DNA from: Mobilicoccus pelagius NBRC 104925
Lineage (GTDB): Bacteria; Actinomycetota; Actinomycetes; Actinomycetales; Dermatophilaceae
Assembly: GCF_000247995.1 (NCBI RefSeq)
Contig: NZ_BAFE01000007.1
Coordinates: forward strand, 1-64,000
Direction of reading: 5' to 3'
DNA: 64,000 nucleotides
Shown: in pieces, positions 1-9,381 of the stretch
Layout: each line of letters starts with the position of its first letter
Position numbering within the stretch: position 1 is the first letter of the stretch
Position numbers and translations under genes: made by a program
Notes under the pieces: model-generated
The model's database searches: none
The model's input: the letters and a program-made list of their open reading frames with translations, nothing else
Told to the model about the DNA's origin: nothing

Positions 1-1
1 C

Positions 2-871
2 TCAGACGAGCAGACTCATGACGAGCCACGCGACGGGCGCCGTGAGCAGCAACGAGTCGATGCGGTCCATGATTCCCCCGTGGCCCGGGAGGATGTCACC
101 GAGGTCCTTGATGCCGAGGTCTCGCTTGAGCATCGATTCGGCGAGGTCGCCGAGCGTGGCCGTGGCGACCGAGAGCAGACCGAGCAGTGCGCCGACCCAC
201 ACCGGCCCCCCGAGTAGCAGCGGGACGGCGACCATCCCCGCGACGAGACAGCTCACGGCCGAGCCGGCGAGCCCCTCCCACGACTTCTTCGGACTCACCG
301 AGGGCGCCATCGGGTGACGCCCCGCGACGACACCGACCGCGTACCCGCCGATGTCGCTGCAGATCGTCACGAGGACGAACGTCACGACCCGCCACTGCCC
401 GTCCTCCTCGGTGAGCATGAGGGTGGGGAACGCCGAGAGGAACGGCGCATACGCCGCGATGAACACCCCCGCGCTCACGTCACGCGTGGCCCGGCCGATG
501 CCGAGGACACTGCGCCACGTGACGATCGCGAGGAGGGTCGCTCCGAACGCGACCATGAGGCCCGGGCCACGACCGAAGTACGCCCCGAGATGCATCGCCA
601 CCGTGCCGAGGAGGATTGGCACCACCGGTACCGAGAACCGCCCCGAGGCGAACGCTCGGGACAGCTCGACCACGCCGATGCCGAGCGCCGGCACGACGAG
701 GACGAGCCATCCCCAGCGGACGATGAAGAGGCTCGCGAGGATGAGCGCACCGAGACCCACGCCGACGCCGATGGCGACGGGCAGGTTGCGTCCGGCCTTG
801 CTCGGCGGTCGCTTCGTGGTCGGAGGGGCCGTCATGTCCCGTGTCAGCATCTCTCGCGTCGGCCGGCTCAC
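2..871 (-). CDS. cdsA: CdsA, phosphatidate cytidylyltransferase
   Basis: Integral membrane enzyme that turns phosphatidic acid and CTP into CDP-diacylglycerol, the precursor of phosphatidylglycerol, cardiolipin and phosphatidylinositol. The 289-residue product is a run of hydrophobic segments from about residue 28 on. Near residues 246-270 it carries the CdsA signature: S-x-L-K-R, then K-D-x-G, then P-G-H-G-G and D-R. The GTG start overlaps the frr stop by 4 bp. ATG codons at 850 and 835 are alternatives, because the first dozen residues look unstructured. It is the last gene of the pyrH-frr-cdsA run and is complete at the window edge. Confidence 0.95.
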   Translation of the reverse strand: MSRPTREMLTRDMTAPPTTKRPPSKAGRNLPVAIGVGVGLGALILASLFIVRWGWLVLVVPALGIGVVELSRAFASGRFSVPVVPILLGTVAMHLGAYFGRGPGLMVAFGATLLAIVTWRSVLGIGRATRDVSAGVFIAAYAPFLSAFPTLMLTEEDGQWRVVTFVLVTICSDIGGYAVGVVAGRHPMAPSVSPKKSWEGLAGSAVSCLVAGMVAVPLLLGGPVWVGALLGLLSVATATLGDLAESMLKRDLGIKDLGDILPGHGGIMDRIDSLLLTAPVAWLVMSLLV

Positions 872-1425
872 ACCTCGGAGAGCTCGGTCTCCTTGCCCTT
901 GAGGAGCTCGTCGACGAGGTCGACATGCTTCTTCGTCATGGCCTCGAGCTCCTTCTCGGTGCGCACGCCCTGGTCCTCACCGATCTCCCCGTCCTTGACG
1001 GCGCGGTCGATCTGGTCCTTGGCGTGACGACGCACGTTGCGGATGGCCACCTTGGCCTCCTCGCCCTTGCGCTGCGCCATCTTCACGTACTCCTTGCGGC
1101 GCTCCGCGGTGAGCTCGGGGAGGATGCAGCGGATCGAGTGGCCGTCGTTGCTCGGGTTGACGCCGAGGTCGGACTCACGGATCGCCTTCTCGATGTTCGC
1201 CATCGCGCCCTTGTCGAACGGCGTGATGAGCATCGTGCGCGCTTCCGGCGACTGGAACGACGCGAGCTGCTGCATCGGGGTCGGGGCGCCGTAGTACTCG
1301 ACGAGGAGCTTGTCGAACATCGCCGCGTTCGCGCGACCGGTGCGGATCGAGGCGAAGTCCTCCTTGGCCACCTCGATGGCCTTGCCCATCTTCTCCTCGG
1401 CCTCGAACATCGTCTCGTCCAACAT
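868..1425 (-). CDS. frr: Ribosome recycling factor
   Basis: Splits post-termination ribosomes together with EF-G. The product is 185 residues, the standard family length, when started at the ATG at 1425. An AAAGG ribosome-binding site lies just upstream; a longer in-frame start at 1446 adds seven residues the family lacks. Typical segments are visible: SIRTGRANAAMFDKL near the N-terminus, the PPxT-like loop region, and the basic helical C-terminal half with RRKEYVKMAQ. It lies 145 bp downstream of pyrH and overlaps cdsA by 4 bp, so coupled translation with cdsA is likely. Confidence 0.96.
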   Translation of the reverse strand: MLDETMFEAEEKMGKAIEVAKEDFASIRTGRANAAMFDKLLVEYYGAPTPMQQLASFQSPEARTMLITPFDKGAMANIEKAIRESDLGVNPSNDGHSIRCILPELTAERRKEYVKMAQRKGEEAKVAIRNVRRHAKDQIDRAVKDGEIGEDQGVRTEKELEAMTKKHVDLVDELLKGKETELSEV

Positions 1426-1570
1426 GTGGGTGCCTTTCACTGTCACGTTCGCTCGCCGTGCCGGATGTCGGCACGGGTGGATCCCATGCTGTCAGACGTC
1501 CGCGCGTCTCGCCGGGCATGGACCGGGGTGATGTGGATCGGGGCGGGGCGCCCGAGGCTGTGGTGCCGTG

Positions 1571-2296
1571 TCAGCCCGCGTAGACCTCCGTGCCGAGCGC
1601 CTCGCCGCGGAGAACCCGGGAGATCGTCGACTCGCCCTGCATCGCGAACACGATCATCGGCAGGCCGTTCTCCATGCACAGGCTGAACGCCGCAGCGTCG
1701 ACGACCTTGAGATTGCGGGCGAGGGCCTCGTCGTAGGAGAGCCGGTCGAGCTTCTGCGCGTCGGGGTTGATGCGCGGGTCGGAGTCGTAGACGCCGTCGA
1801 CGCCGTTCTTGCTCATGAGCACCGCGTTGCAGCCGATCTCGAGGGCGCGTTGCGCAGAGACGGTGTCGGTGGAGAAGTACGGCATGCCGGCACCGGCGCC
1901 GAAGATGACGACGCGGCCCTTCTCGAGGTGGCGGATCGCACGGCGCGGGATGTACGGCTCGGCGACCTGGCCCATCGTGATCGCCGTCTGCACACGCGTG
2001 TCGATGCCCTCCTTCTCGAGGAAGTCCTGCAGCGCAAGGCAGTTCATCACGGTGCCGAGCATGCCCATGTAATCGGCGCGGGACCGCTCCATTCCGCGCT
2101 CCTGCATCTCAGCGCCACGGAAGAAGTTGCCGCCGCCGACGACGACGCCGACCTGGACGCCCTCACGGACGGCCTCGGCGATCTGCCGCGCGATCCCCCG
2201 CACGACGTCGGGGTCGACCCCCATCGATCCTCCGCCGAACGCTTCGCCGGAGAGCTTGAGCAGCACACGCTGGTACGCACGCGGGGTGTCGGTCAC
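1571..2296 (-). CDS. pyrH: Uridylate kinase
   Basis: UMP kinase of the amino-acid-kinase fold, making UDP in pyrimidine synthesis. With the GTG start at 2296 the product is 241 residues, the usual length, and a GGGAG ribosome-binding site precedes it. Motifs include [10 protein letters not shown] at the N-terminus, GGGNFFRG in the nucleotide/phosphate site, and [12 protein letters not shown] in the C-terminal half. The same frame stays open upstream to about 2707, but that part is antisense-like and overlaps tsf. It follows tsf after a 166-bp gap that holds a hairpin. Confidence 0.96.
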   Translation of the reverse strand: MTDTPRAYQRVLLKLSGEAFGGGSMGVDPDVVRGIARQIAEAVREGVQVGVVVGGGNFFRGAEMQERGMERSRADYMGMLGTVMNCLALQDFLEKEGIDTRVQTAITMGQVAEPYIPRRAIRHLEKGRVVIFGAGAGMPYFSTDTVSAQRALEIGCNAVLMSKNGVDGVYDSDPRINPDAQKLDRLSYDEALARNLKVVDAAAFSLCMENGLPMIVFAMQGESTISRVLRGEALGTEVYAG

Positions 2297-2404
2297 GGGT
2301 TTCTCCCTGTCAGTCGAGTCCAGGTCATCCTCCCATCGGCGCCCGGCTCGTCCCAAACCATGGCGGCCGCCCCGAGGGTGGCGGATGTCACCCGCCCCGG
2401 ACGC

Positions 2405-2444
2405 GACGGAGCCCGCCGCCCCGAGAGGGGCGACGGGCTCCGTC
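2405..2444 (-). terminator. Hairpin terminator between tsf and pyrH
   Basis: An 11-bp perfect inverted repeat (GACGGAGCCCG, 2405-2415, with its complement at 2434-2444) encloses a second nested stem CGCCCC/GGGGCG with a GAGA loop. It sits 18 bp past the tsf stop, where a rpsB-tsf transcript would end or be attenuated before pyrH. There is no clear U-run. Confidence 0.65.
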
Positions 2445-2462
2445 GTGAGGAGAGGTAGACGA

Positions 2463-3290
2463 TCAGGAGCCGACGCGCAGACGCGCGTAGCCCTTGGCCG
2501 TGACACCGGCCTCCTCGAGGACCTTCTTGACCTGCTTCTTCTGGTCCTTCGCGAACTTCTGGTCGAGAAGGACGTTCTCGGCGAAGAAGCCGTTGACGCG
2601 ACCCTCGACGATCTTGGGCAGAGCCTGCTCGGGCTTGCCCTCCTCGCGAGCGGTCTCTTCGGCGATTCGACGCTCGTTGGCGACCATCTCCTCGGAGACC
2701 TCCTCACGCGTCATCACGGTCGGGCTGAACGCGGCGACGTGCATCGCGACGTCGTGCGCGACGGAGTCGTCGTCACCCTCGTAGCCGAAGAGGACACCGA
2801 TCTGCGGGGGCAGGTCGGGGCTCGTCTTGTGGAGGTAGGAGACGACCTTGGGGGCCTCGACGCGCGCGACGCGACGGATCTCCATCTTCTCGCCGATGCC
2901 CGCGCTGGCCTCGTCGAGGAGCGTCTTGACGCTCTTGCCCTCGACCTCGGTCGCGAGGAGGGTGTCGGCGTCGGACGCACCGGAGGTGACGGCCGCGTCG
3001 AGCACCTTGGCGGCGAGCTCGCCGAACTTCTCGCCCTTGGCGACGAAGTCGGTCTCGCAGTTGACCTCGACGAGCGTGCCGACGCCACCGTCGACGTGAG
3101 CGGTGACGAGGCCGTTGGAGGCGCTGCGGCCCTCACGCTTGGTGACGCCCTTGAGGCCCTTGACGCGAAGGATCTCGGTGGCCTTGGCCTTGTCGCCCTC
3201 GGCCTCGTCGAGCGCCTTCTTGACGTCCATCATCCCGGCGCCCGTGGCTTCACGGAGCGCCTTGATGTCAGCGGCGGTGTAGTTCGCCAT
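2463..3290 (-). CDS. tsf: Elongation factor Ts
   Basis: Guanine-nucleotide exchange factor that recycles EF-Tu. The 275-residue product has the N-terminal UBA-like module with [16 protein letters not shown], then the NCETDFVA motif of the dimerisation domain. Length matches actinobacterial EF-Ts. It starts 49 bp after the rpsB stop on the same strand, the usual rpsB-tsf operon. Confidence 0.97.
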   Translation of the reverse strand: MANYTAADIKALREATGAGMMDVKKALDEAEGDKAKATEILRVKGLKGVTKREGRSASNGLVTAHVDGGVGTLVEVNCETDFVAKGEKFGELAAKVLDAAVTSGASDADTLLATEVEGKSVKTLLDEASAGIGEKMEIRRVARVEAPKVVSYLHKTSPDLPPQIGVLFGYEGDDDSVAHDVAMHVAAFSPTVMTREEVSEEMVANERRIAEETAREEGKPEQALPKIVEGRVNGFFAENVLLDQKFAKDQKKQVKKVLEEAGVTAKGYARLRVGS

Positions 3291-3339
3291 GCGTAATCCC
3301 TATCTGTTCGAGTCGGAAGGGGGGTGCGAGCGAGAGACC

Positions 3340-4272
3340 TCAGGCCTGCTCGCCGTCGGCCTGCTCGACCCCCGCCGCGGCAGCGGCCTCGGGCTCGGTG
3401 GCCTCGGCGAGGGCGGCGGACTGCGCCGGGTCCTCGGTCGTCGTCTCGGCGCTGGCTTCGGTGGCCTCGGCCGCAGGAGCCGCGGCGTCGGTCGCGTCGG
3501 CGGCCTTCTCGCCGGCGAGGAGCTCGCGCTCCCACTCGGCCATGGGCTCGGCCTGGGCGGCGTCCTCGGAGGAGGAACCCTGGTTGCGGGTCATGAGACC
3601 GTCGGCGACGGCGTCGGCGACGACGCGCGTGAGGAGCGTGACGGAGCGGATGGCGTCGTCGTTGCCCGGGATCTTGTAGTCGACCTCGTCGGGGTCGCAG
3701 TTCGTGTCGAGGATCGCGATGACCGGGAGCTTGAGCTTGCGCGCCTCGGTGACAGCGAGGTGCTCCTTCTTCGTGTCGACGATCCAGACCGCCGAGGGCA
3801 CCTTCTGCATGTCGCGGATACCGCCGAGGGTCTTCTCGAGCTTCTCCTTCTCGCGACGGAGGACGAGGAGCTCCTTCTTCGTACGACCGCTGCCGGCCAC
3901 GTCGTCGAAGTCGATCTCCTCGAGCTCCTTGAGGCGCGTGAGGCGCTTGGAGACCGTCTGGAAGTTGGTGAGCATGCCACCGAGCCAGCGGTGGTTGACG
4001 TACGGCATCCCGACGCGCGTCGCCTGTTCGGCGATGGCCTCCTGGGCCTGCTTCTTCGTGCCGACGAAGAGCACCGTGCCACCGTGCGCGACGGTCTGCT
4101 TGACGAACTCGTACGCGTCGTTGATGTAGGTGAGCGTCTGCTGCAGGTCGATGATGTAGATGCCATTGCGCTCCGTCATGATGAAGCGCTTCATCTTGGG
4201 GTTCCAGCGACGCGTCTGGTGCCCGAAGTGGACGCCGCTCTCGAGGAGCTGGCGCATGGTGACGACGGCCAT
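3340..4272 (-). CDS. rpsB: 30S ribosomal protein S2
   Basis: Structural protein of the 30S subunit. The ATG at 4272 is preceded by AAGGAG at good spacing. The 310-residue product begins [19 protein letters not shown] and contains [10 protein letters not shown] and the [11 protein letters not shown] region. After about residue 245 comes an Ala/Glu/Thr-rich acidic tail of some 60 residues, a common actinobacterial extension. The frame stays open far upstream (to about 5970), but that part is antisense to the aminotransferase gene and not credible. First gene of the rpsB-tsf unit. Confidence 0.97.
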   Translation of the reverse strand: MAVVTMRQLLESGVHFGHQTRRWNPKMKRFIMTERNGIYIIDLQQTLTYINDAYEFVKQTVAHGGTVLFVGTKKQAQEAIAEQATRVGMPYVNHRWLGGMLTNFQTVSKRLTRLKELEEIDFDDVAGSGRTKKELLVLRREKEKLEKTLGGIRDMQKVPSAVWIVDTKKEHLAVTEARKLKLPVIAILDTNCDPDEVDYKIPGNDDAIRSVTLLTRVVADAVADGLMTRNQGSSSEDAAQAEPMAEWERELLAGEKAADATDAAAPAAEATEASAETTTEDPAQSAALAEATEPEAAAAAGVEQADGEQA

Positions 4273-4662
4273 GCCGAGGTCTCCTTCTCGTTCGTACCGG
4301 TTCATCGCCCCGCCGCGGGAGTGCGGACGGAGCGCCTGGTGCTCCCGGCGCCCGCCACCGCTCCTCCGAGGAGGGGCGGACCTTGCGGCGGGACGTCCCG
4401 GTCGCGTCCGTTCCGCGAAGGGACGGACGGGCCCGGTGTGGGGCACGCGAATTCCACCGCCAGGCCCGGGTCGAGGCGGTGAGCCGCGACACGACACAGT
4501 GGTGGTGGGCTCCATTCTAGTGGTCGGAACGGCACGGAGGCGAATCCGCGGGGGCGGACGAGCCACGTCCGGGGCCGGCCCTCGCGAGACCACACCCCGC
4601 CTCCGCCGAGGGTCCCTCCACCGCCCCGCCCGCCGCCCCGTCCCGCCCGCTAGCCTCGCCGC
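4273..4662 (-). promoter_or_regulatory. rpsB leader and divergent intergenic region
   Basis: 390 bp without a convincing gene, between rpsB and the divergent aminotransferase gene. On the minus strand a TAGAAT -10-like hexamer lies at 4514-4519; I see no good -35. If used, the rpsB leader would be about 230 nt. In that leader a 10-bp stem with a GCGAA loop (4405-4414 with 4420-4429, one G-U pair) and a smaller CTCCTC/GAGGAG hairpin near 4350-4370 are visible. These could serve autoregulation by S2, which is inference. Confidence 0.4.
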
Positions 4663-5835
4663 ATGGAGAACCCGCTCGTCCCCGTGATGGCCCCCTACGC
4701 CTCGACGATCTTCTCGGAGATGAGTGCCCTCGCGCTCCGCACGAACTCCGTCAACCTCGGGCAGGGGTTCCCCGACGTCGAGGGGCCGCAGTTCCTCGTC
4801 GACCTCGCGTGCGAGGCGATCCGCGGCGGGCAGAACCAGTACGCCCCCCGGACGGGGCTCCCCGAGCTCCGCCGGGCCATCGCCGACCACCAGCGCCGCT
4901 TCTACGGTCTCGACGTCGACCCCGAGACCGAGGTGCTCGTCACCGCCGGCGCGACCGAGGGCATCGCCGCCGCGATCCTCGCGCTCGTCCGCCCCGGCGA
5001 CGAGGTCGTCACGTTCGAGCCGTACTTCGACTGCTATCCGCCGATGGTCGCCCGCGCCGGCGGCACGCTGCGCACCGTGCCGCTGCGGTTCCCCGACCAC
5101 GCCGTCGACGAGCAGGCCCTCGCCACCGCGTTCTCCGACCGCACGCGACTCGTCGTCCTCAACACCCCGCACAACCCCACAGGCAAGGTGTTCACCCGCG
5201 ACGAGCTCCGCCTGATCGCCGAGCTCGCCCGCCGCCACGACGCGTGGATCCTCACCGACGAGGTCTACGAGCACCTCGTCCTCGACGACACCCCCCACGT
5301 GCCGATGGCGACCCTGCCCGAGGCCGCCGACCGCACGCTCACGATGTCCTCGGCGGGCAAGACGTTCTCCATGACGGGATGGAAGGTGGGGTGGATCACC
5401 GGCCCGGCCGAGGGCCTCGCCGCGGTCACCTCGATGAAGCAGTGGCTCACGTTCACGACCTCCGGGCCGTTCCAGTACGCGATCGCCCACGGCCTCGCGA
5501 TGGACGACGCGGCCTACGCGGTCACCGCCGACGAACTCCGCGCCCGGCGCGACCAGCTTCTCACCGGTCTCGCCGACCTCGGCATCCGGACGAACCACCC
5601 CGAGGCGACGTACTTCGTCCTCGCCGACCTGTCCCCGCTCGGCCTCGACGACGCCCTCACCGGCACGACCGCGTTCGCCGAGGAGCACGGCGTCGTGGGC
5701 ATCCCTGCCGCCTCGTTCGTCACCGGAGCCGAGGTCGAGGCGACCGCCCCGCTCGTCCGCTTCGCGTTCTGCAAGCGCGAGGAGATCATCGCCGAGGGGT
5801 TGCGTCGCCTCGGTGCCGTGCTCGGACGCGGCTGA
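4663..5835 (+). CDS. PLP-dependent class I/II aminotransferase (DapC- or KAT-like)
   Basis: Fold-type I aminotransferase of 390 residues, close in layout to actinobacterial N-succinyldiaminopimelate aminotransferase DapC and kynurenine/glutamine transaminases. Visible landmarks are VNLGQGFPD at the N-terminus, [15 protein letters not shown], the [11 protein letters not shown] cofactor-phosphate segment, [11 protein letters not shown], the [10 protein letters not shown] segment, and [16 protein letters not shown] with the Schiff-base lysine. The substrate cannot be settled from sequence; lysine synthesis (DapC) is the commonest role for this subgroup in actinobacteria. It is transcribed away from rpsB. 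Confidence 0.88.
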   Translation: MENPLVPVMAPYASTIFSEMSALALRTNSVNLGQGFPDVEGPQFLVDLACEAIRGGQNQYAPRTGLPELRRAIADHQRRFYGLDVDPETEVLVTAGATEGIAAAILALVRPGDEVVTFEPYFDCYPPMVARAGGTLRTVPLRFPDHAVDEQALATAFSDRTRLVVLNTPHNPTGKVFTRDELRLIAELARRHDAWILTDEVYEHLVLDDTPHVPMATLPEAADRTLTMSSAGKTFSMTGWKVGWITGPAEGLAAVTSMKQWLTFTTSGPFQYAIAHGLAMDDAAYAVTADELRARRDQLLTGLADLGIRTNHPEATYFVLADLSPLGLDDALTGTTAFAEEHGVVGIPAASFVTGAEVEATAPLVRFAFCKREEIIAEGLRRLGAVLGRG

Positions 5836-6015
5836 GGCCGCGCCCGCTCCGGGATCACCCCCGCCACCCGCACCGCCGCCGCCACCTCGGGTCGCTACCT
5901 CGGGTCGCCACGGAACGGGGGGCGGCCCTCCACAGGCGGACGAGACGTCGCGCGCCGTCCACCGGTCCACCGTCGGGTGGTCCGGGCGACGGCGTCCTCA
6001 CCGCATCCTCACCGG

Positions 6016-6957
6016 GTGAAGCTCTCCCCCGCGCTCCTCGCCGCCGGGCTCCTCCTCCCGACCTCGGCCGCTGCGGCCGCCGGCCTCGGCCCTCACGTCG
6101 CGGCACCTCCACCGACCCCACGGCCTGCCGCGACGTCCCTCCCTGCGCCCGGGGCGGCCCCGTCCACCGCGCACGGCGGCCGGTCCTCCCCGTCGTCGCC
6201 GGCGCCACCCACGGCCTCGTCCTCCGAGCGGTCGCAGGCGCGGGCACACACGCCCGACCCCGGCCCGTCCGCCGCCTCGGCCGGAACGGCCGCCTCCGCG
6301 ACGACCTCGCCCCCGCCGTCGCCGTCGCCGTCGCCCTCGCCACGGCCCATCCAGGCGGCGGGCTCGTCTCCCCCGGCGACCCCGTCCGTCCGGACACCCG
6401 GGCGGGGTGCCGCCGCCGCTCCGGGACGCACCACCGGGGGTCCCCCGCCGCCCGGTGACACGTCGGTCCCGTGGACGGCTCCGGTCGTCCCGCCGAAGGT
6501 GGCGAGACCTTTCGACGCGCCGGCACAGAAGTGGCTCCCCGGTCACCGGGGTGTCGACCTCGTCGCGGCGGAGGGGACGTCCGTGCTCGCTCCGGCCGAC
6601 GGACGGGTCGCCTTCGTCGGCAGGGTCGCGGGCCGCGCCGTCGTCTCCGTCGACCACGTGGCCCCGGACGGTGTGGGGATCCTGCGGACGACGTACGAAC
6701 CGGTCGTCGCCGCCGTGGCCGTCGGCGCGACGATCCGCCGCGGCGAGGTCCTCGGAGACCTCGGGCCCGCCGCGTCGTCGCACTGCGCGGCGACGGGATG
6801 CCTGCACTGGGGAGCCCGTCGGGACGAGACGTACGTCGACCCGATGAGCCTGCTCGGCGGCCGGGTCAGGTTGTGGACCCCGCGAGAAGGGTCGGTCCCG
6901 CCACGGGCGACGCACGGGCGGGACGTCTCGGGTCAGCGCGCGCCCGGAACCGGGTAG
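6016..6957 (+). CDS. Secreted M23-family (LytM-like) endopeptidase
   Basis: Probable exported murein endopeptidase or amidase activator. The GTG start at 6016 gives a signal peptide (VKLSPALLAAGLLLPTSAAA), then a Pro/Ser/Ala-rich linker of about 140 residues, then a C-terminal M23 domain. The zinc motif HRGVDL is present. The later H-x-H motif reads CLHWG, so the first histidine is replaced by cysteine. M23 genes beside rpsB-xerC are common in actinobacteria. Its last 25 bp overlap the convergent DUF3152 gene. Confidence 0.82.
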   Translation: MKLSPALLAAGLLLPTSAAAAAGLGPHVAAPPPTPRPAATSLPAPGAAPSTAHGGRSSPSSPAPPTASSSERSQARAHTPDPGPSAASAGTAASATTSPPPSPSPSPSPRPIQAAGSSPPATPSVRTPGRGAAAAPGRTTGGPPPPGDTSVPWTAPVVPPKVARPFDAPAQKWLPGHRGVDLVAAEGTSVLAPADGRVAFVGRVAGRAVVSVDHVAPDGVGILRTTYEPVVAAVAVGATIRRGEVLGDLGPAASSHCAATGCLHWGARRDETYVDPMSLLGGRVRLWTPREGSVPPRATHGRDVSGQRAPGTG

Positions 6958-7730
6958 GGGTGCGGCCGGCAGCCCTCGAGACGGAGTGTCTGCTGAAGCA
7001 TGACGGGTGCCTCGGCGCCCTTGCCCGGGCAGGAGCGGTGGCTGTGACCGATCGCATGCCCGACCTCGTGGTTGACCAGGTAGATGCGGTAGTTCGCGAG
7101 ATCGTCGCCGTACGTGGGCGCACCGTGGACCCACCGCCACGCGTTGATCATCACCTTGCCGTGGTGGTGGCAGGAGAGACGCCCGCCCGTGCGCATCGGG
7201 GCACAGACCTCGTCGACGAGGCGCGGGCTCGCGAACTGGATCCGGATATCGGGCCGCACCCCGGCCTCATGTCGGGAGGGCGAGACGTTGACGAATCGGA
7301 CTCCGTCCTTCTTCTGCCAGCCGCGGGCGTCGGTGAGGTCGGCCCGCACGGCGGCGGGGAACCCCGCGGCGATCTCCTCCAGCCCCTCCTCGACCTCGGC
7401 GGTGTACCGCACGACGTGGCCGGGGGCCTCCGCCGCCGGGGTGTCGGCGCCGGGGACGGGGACGACGCGGGTCCTTCCCGAGGCGGACTCGGGCACGGTG
7501 AGATCCGCGGGGTCTCCGGCGGTCGCAGAGATCTCCCCCGGGGTGGGCGCCGTGGTGGGCGACGAGGAGGCGGTCTGCGGAGTCCCCGACACGGCGGGCA
7601 TCGACGAGGCCGACGTCGCACCGGGGGTGGGCGCTCCGGGGCCGTTCGCGCCGGCGCCACAGCCTGCGAGGAGCAGGGCCGCGCCCACCGCGGCCCGTCC
7701 CCGTCGTCGACCGGTCGCACTCGTCGTCAT
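6933..7730 (-). CDS. DUF3152 metalloprotease-like lipoprotein
   Basis: 265-residue predicted lipoprotein. The N-terminus has a basic start, a hydrophobic stretch and an LLAGC lipobox, followed by a Thr/Pro/Ala-rich linker to about residue 95. The C-terminal domain ends in a zinc-protease-like helix HEVGHAIGHSH (H-E-x-x-H-x-x-x-x-x-H style) with nearby cysteines (LSCHHHG, RSCPGKG, LEGCRPH) that could form disulfides. DUF3152 proteins are widespread in actinobacteria and usually linked to the envelope; substrate unknown. The gene converges on the M23 gene and overlaps its 3' end. Confidence 0.85.
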   Translation of the reverse strand: MTTSATGRRRGRAAVGAALLLAGCGAGANGPGAPTPGATSASSMPAVSGTPQTASSSPTTAPTPGEISATAGDPADLTVPESASGRTRVVPVPGADTPAAEAPGHVVRYTAEVEEGLEEIAAGFPAAVRADLTDARGWQKKDGVRFVNVSPSRHEAGVRPDIRIQFASPRLVDEVCAPMRTGGRLSCHHHGKVMINAWRWVHGAPTYGDDLANYRIYLVNHEVGHAIGHSHRSCPGKGAEAPVMLQQTLRLEGCRPHPYPVPGAR

Positions 7731-7809
7731 CGTCCTGCCCCGTTCCTCGCTCGTCCCCGGATCCGTCGGTCGGATCGGCGCCACGCCGGCGCCCCTGCAT
7801 CTGCGGCGA

Positions 7810-8961
7810 TCACGCCCGCGGGTGTGCCTGCGTGTAGGACCGCAGCAACCGGTCGGTCGACACGTGAGTGTAGATCTGTGTGGTCGAGAGGCTCGCGTGG
7901 CCCAGGAGTTCCTGCACGGTGCGGAGGTCGGCGCCACCTTCGAGGAGGTGCGTCGCGGCGGAGTGTCGGAGCCCGTGCGGCGAGAGATCCGGGAGCCCCT
8001 CCCCTGCGGTCGCCCGGTGGACGAGTTCGCGCACGCGCCGCGGGTCGAGCCGCCCGCCGCGCACGCCGAGGAGGAGCGCGGGCCCGCTGTGCGCCGTGGC
8101 GAGGTGGGGCCTGCCGTCGGTGAGCCACCGCCGCACGGCGTCCCTCGCGGGGGTGCCGAACGGGACGACGCGCTCCCTGTCGCCTTTGCCGACGACCCGG
8201 GCGGTCCTCTCGTGGAGGTCGACGTCGTCGACGTCGAGACCGACGAGCTCACCGACGCGACATCCCGTCGCATAGAGGAGTTCGAGGACCGCCTGGTCGC
8301 GGAGACGGACGGCCGCGTCGACGGGATCGTCCTCGGGGGTAACGGCGATCGCATCACTGAGCGTCGTGGTGGCGGACGGGGTGGTACGGCACGTCGCGTC
8401 GTCGCGCGTGGGGACACCGTGTGTGGCGTCCTCGCGTGGGGGAGGGTCGCCGTCGGAGAGGTCATGCGTGAGGAGGTCGCGCGTGGGGTCGCCGTGTCCT
8501 GGGGGGCCGCCGCAACCGTCGGTCTCGGGCCGGGGAGCGACGGGCGCGGACCCGCGCGCCGAGGACCGGGGGCCGTCGAGGAGGGATTCGACCTGGTCGA
8601 CGCGGAGGACGCTCGGGAGGGGTCGGCCGCGGCGGGGCGAGACGAGCCGGGCGGCGACGTCGGTGTCGAGGTGCCCTTCACGGGCCGCCCAGCGGGAGAA
8701 CGCGCGGGCCGAGGCGGAGCGGCGGGCCGTCGTGGAACGGGCGTCCCCGCGTGCGGCCCCGTCGGCGAGCCAGGCTCGCAGGACCTCGAGGGTGAACGCC
8801 GTGAGCCCGTCGCCGCTGCCCTGGATGGTTCGGGCGAACGCGAGGAGCGAGGCGACGTCCTGGCGGTAGCCACGCACTGTGTGCGGCGACCGGCCGCGTT
8901 CCGCCTCGAGGTGACGGACGAACGCCGCGAGCACCCGCTCGTCGCCCTCCCCACGTGTCAT
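7810..8961 (-). CDS. xerC: XerC-like tyrosine recombinase with internal insertion
   Basis: Site-specific recombinase expected to resolve chromosome dimers at dif. Start at 8961 (MTRGEGDERVLAAF) gives 383 residues, against about 300 for typical XerC. The SAM-like core-binding domain covers residues 1-100. Catalytic residues are all visible: GCRVGEL (Arg), GKGDRER (Lys), HGLRH (His-x-x-Arg), LGHASL (His) and TQIYTHV (Tyr). Between VESLLDG (about residue 130) and VRLRDQAVLELLYATG sits an extra segment of about 75-80 residues, rich in Asp, Pro, Thr and Arg with loose repeats. Location next to dprA and rpsB matches actinobacterial xerC. Confidence 0.88.
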   Translation of the reverse strand: MTRGEGDERVLAAFVRHLEAERGRSPHTVRGYRQDVASLLAFARTIQGSGDGLTAFTLEVLRAWLADGAARGDARSTTARRSASARAFSRWAAREGHLDTDVAARLVSPRRGRPLPSVLRVDQVESLLDGPRSSARGSAPVAPRPETDGCGGPPGHGDPTRDLLTHDLSDGDPPPREDATHGVPTRDDATCRTTPSATTTLSDAIAVTPEDDPVDAAVRLRDQAVLELLYATGCRVGELVGLDVDDVDLHERTARVVGKGDRERVVPFGTPARDAVRRWLTDGRPHLATAHSGPALLLGVRGGRLDPRRVRELVHRATAGEGLPDLSPHGLRHSAATHLLEGGADLRTVQELLGHASLSTTQIYTHVSTDRLLRSYTQAHPRA

Positions 8962-9084
8962 GTCCTCACCGTCGCAGAGGGACGAGTGCCATGCCAACGC
9001 GGCACGCGGGCCTCACCGATCTCCCGAGTTCACACGAAGGCCGACCACCCGTGAACGAGCCGGATGGGTGAAGGCGGGGAACGG

Positions 9085-9205
9085 GGTGCGGGGGTCGCGG
9101 CGCGGGGAAGTCGCGGTGCCGGGGGGCGCGGTTCGGGGGGTCGCGGCGCGGGGGGCGCGGCGCGGGTGGAGTAGGTGGGGGTGGAGAAGGCGGGGGCGGT
9201 CGAGC
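9085..9205 (+). repeat. G-run tract in the xerC-dprA gap
   Basis: The 420-bp gap 8962-9381 has no convincing gene. Within it the plus strand carries at least seven runs of three to six G separated by about 8-13 nt, with a recurring TCGCGGCGC spacer. The tract could fold as G-quadruplex DNA or simply be a slippage-prone G-rich repeat. Nothing else is recognisable in the gap. Confidence 0.5.
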
Positions 9206-9381
9206 CCACGGGTTCGGGGCGGCGTCCTCGACGACGGACCGGACGCGGAAAGAGGGCAACCGCCCGCCGGGGCCGTCGTCCTGCTCGACGGTCTGCGCCG
9301 TACGACGGATGCGGTGATCTCGGCGCGCCGCGTTCCTTCGAGGAGGGCGCGGCGACGACGACGCATGGGCGCGTGGGAGGG

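Noticed and set aside
4273-5970. Upstream extension of the rpsB frame as a large fusion protein
   Set aside because: The extension is antisense to the aminotransferase gene, low-complexity, and a good ribosome-binding site marks the normal S2 start at 4272.
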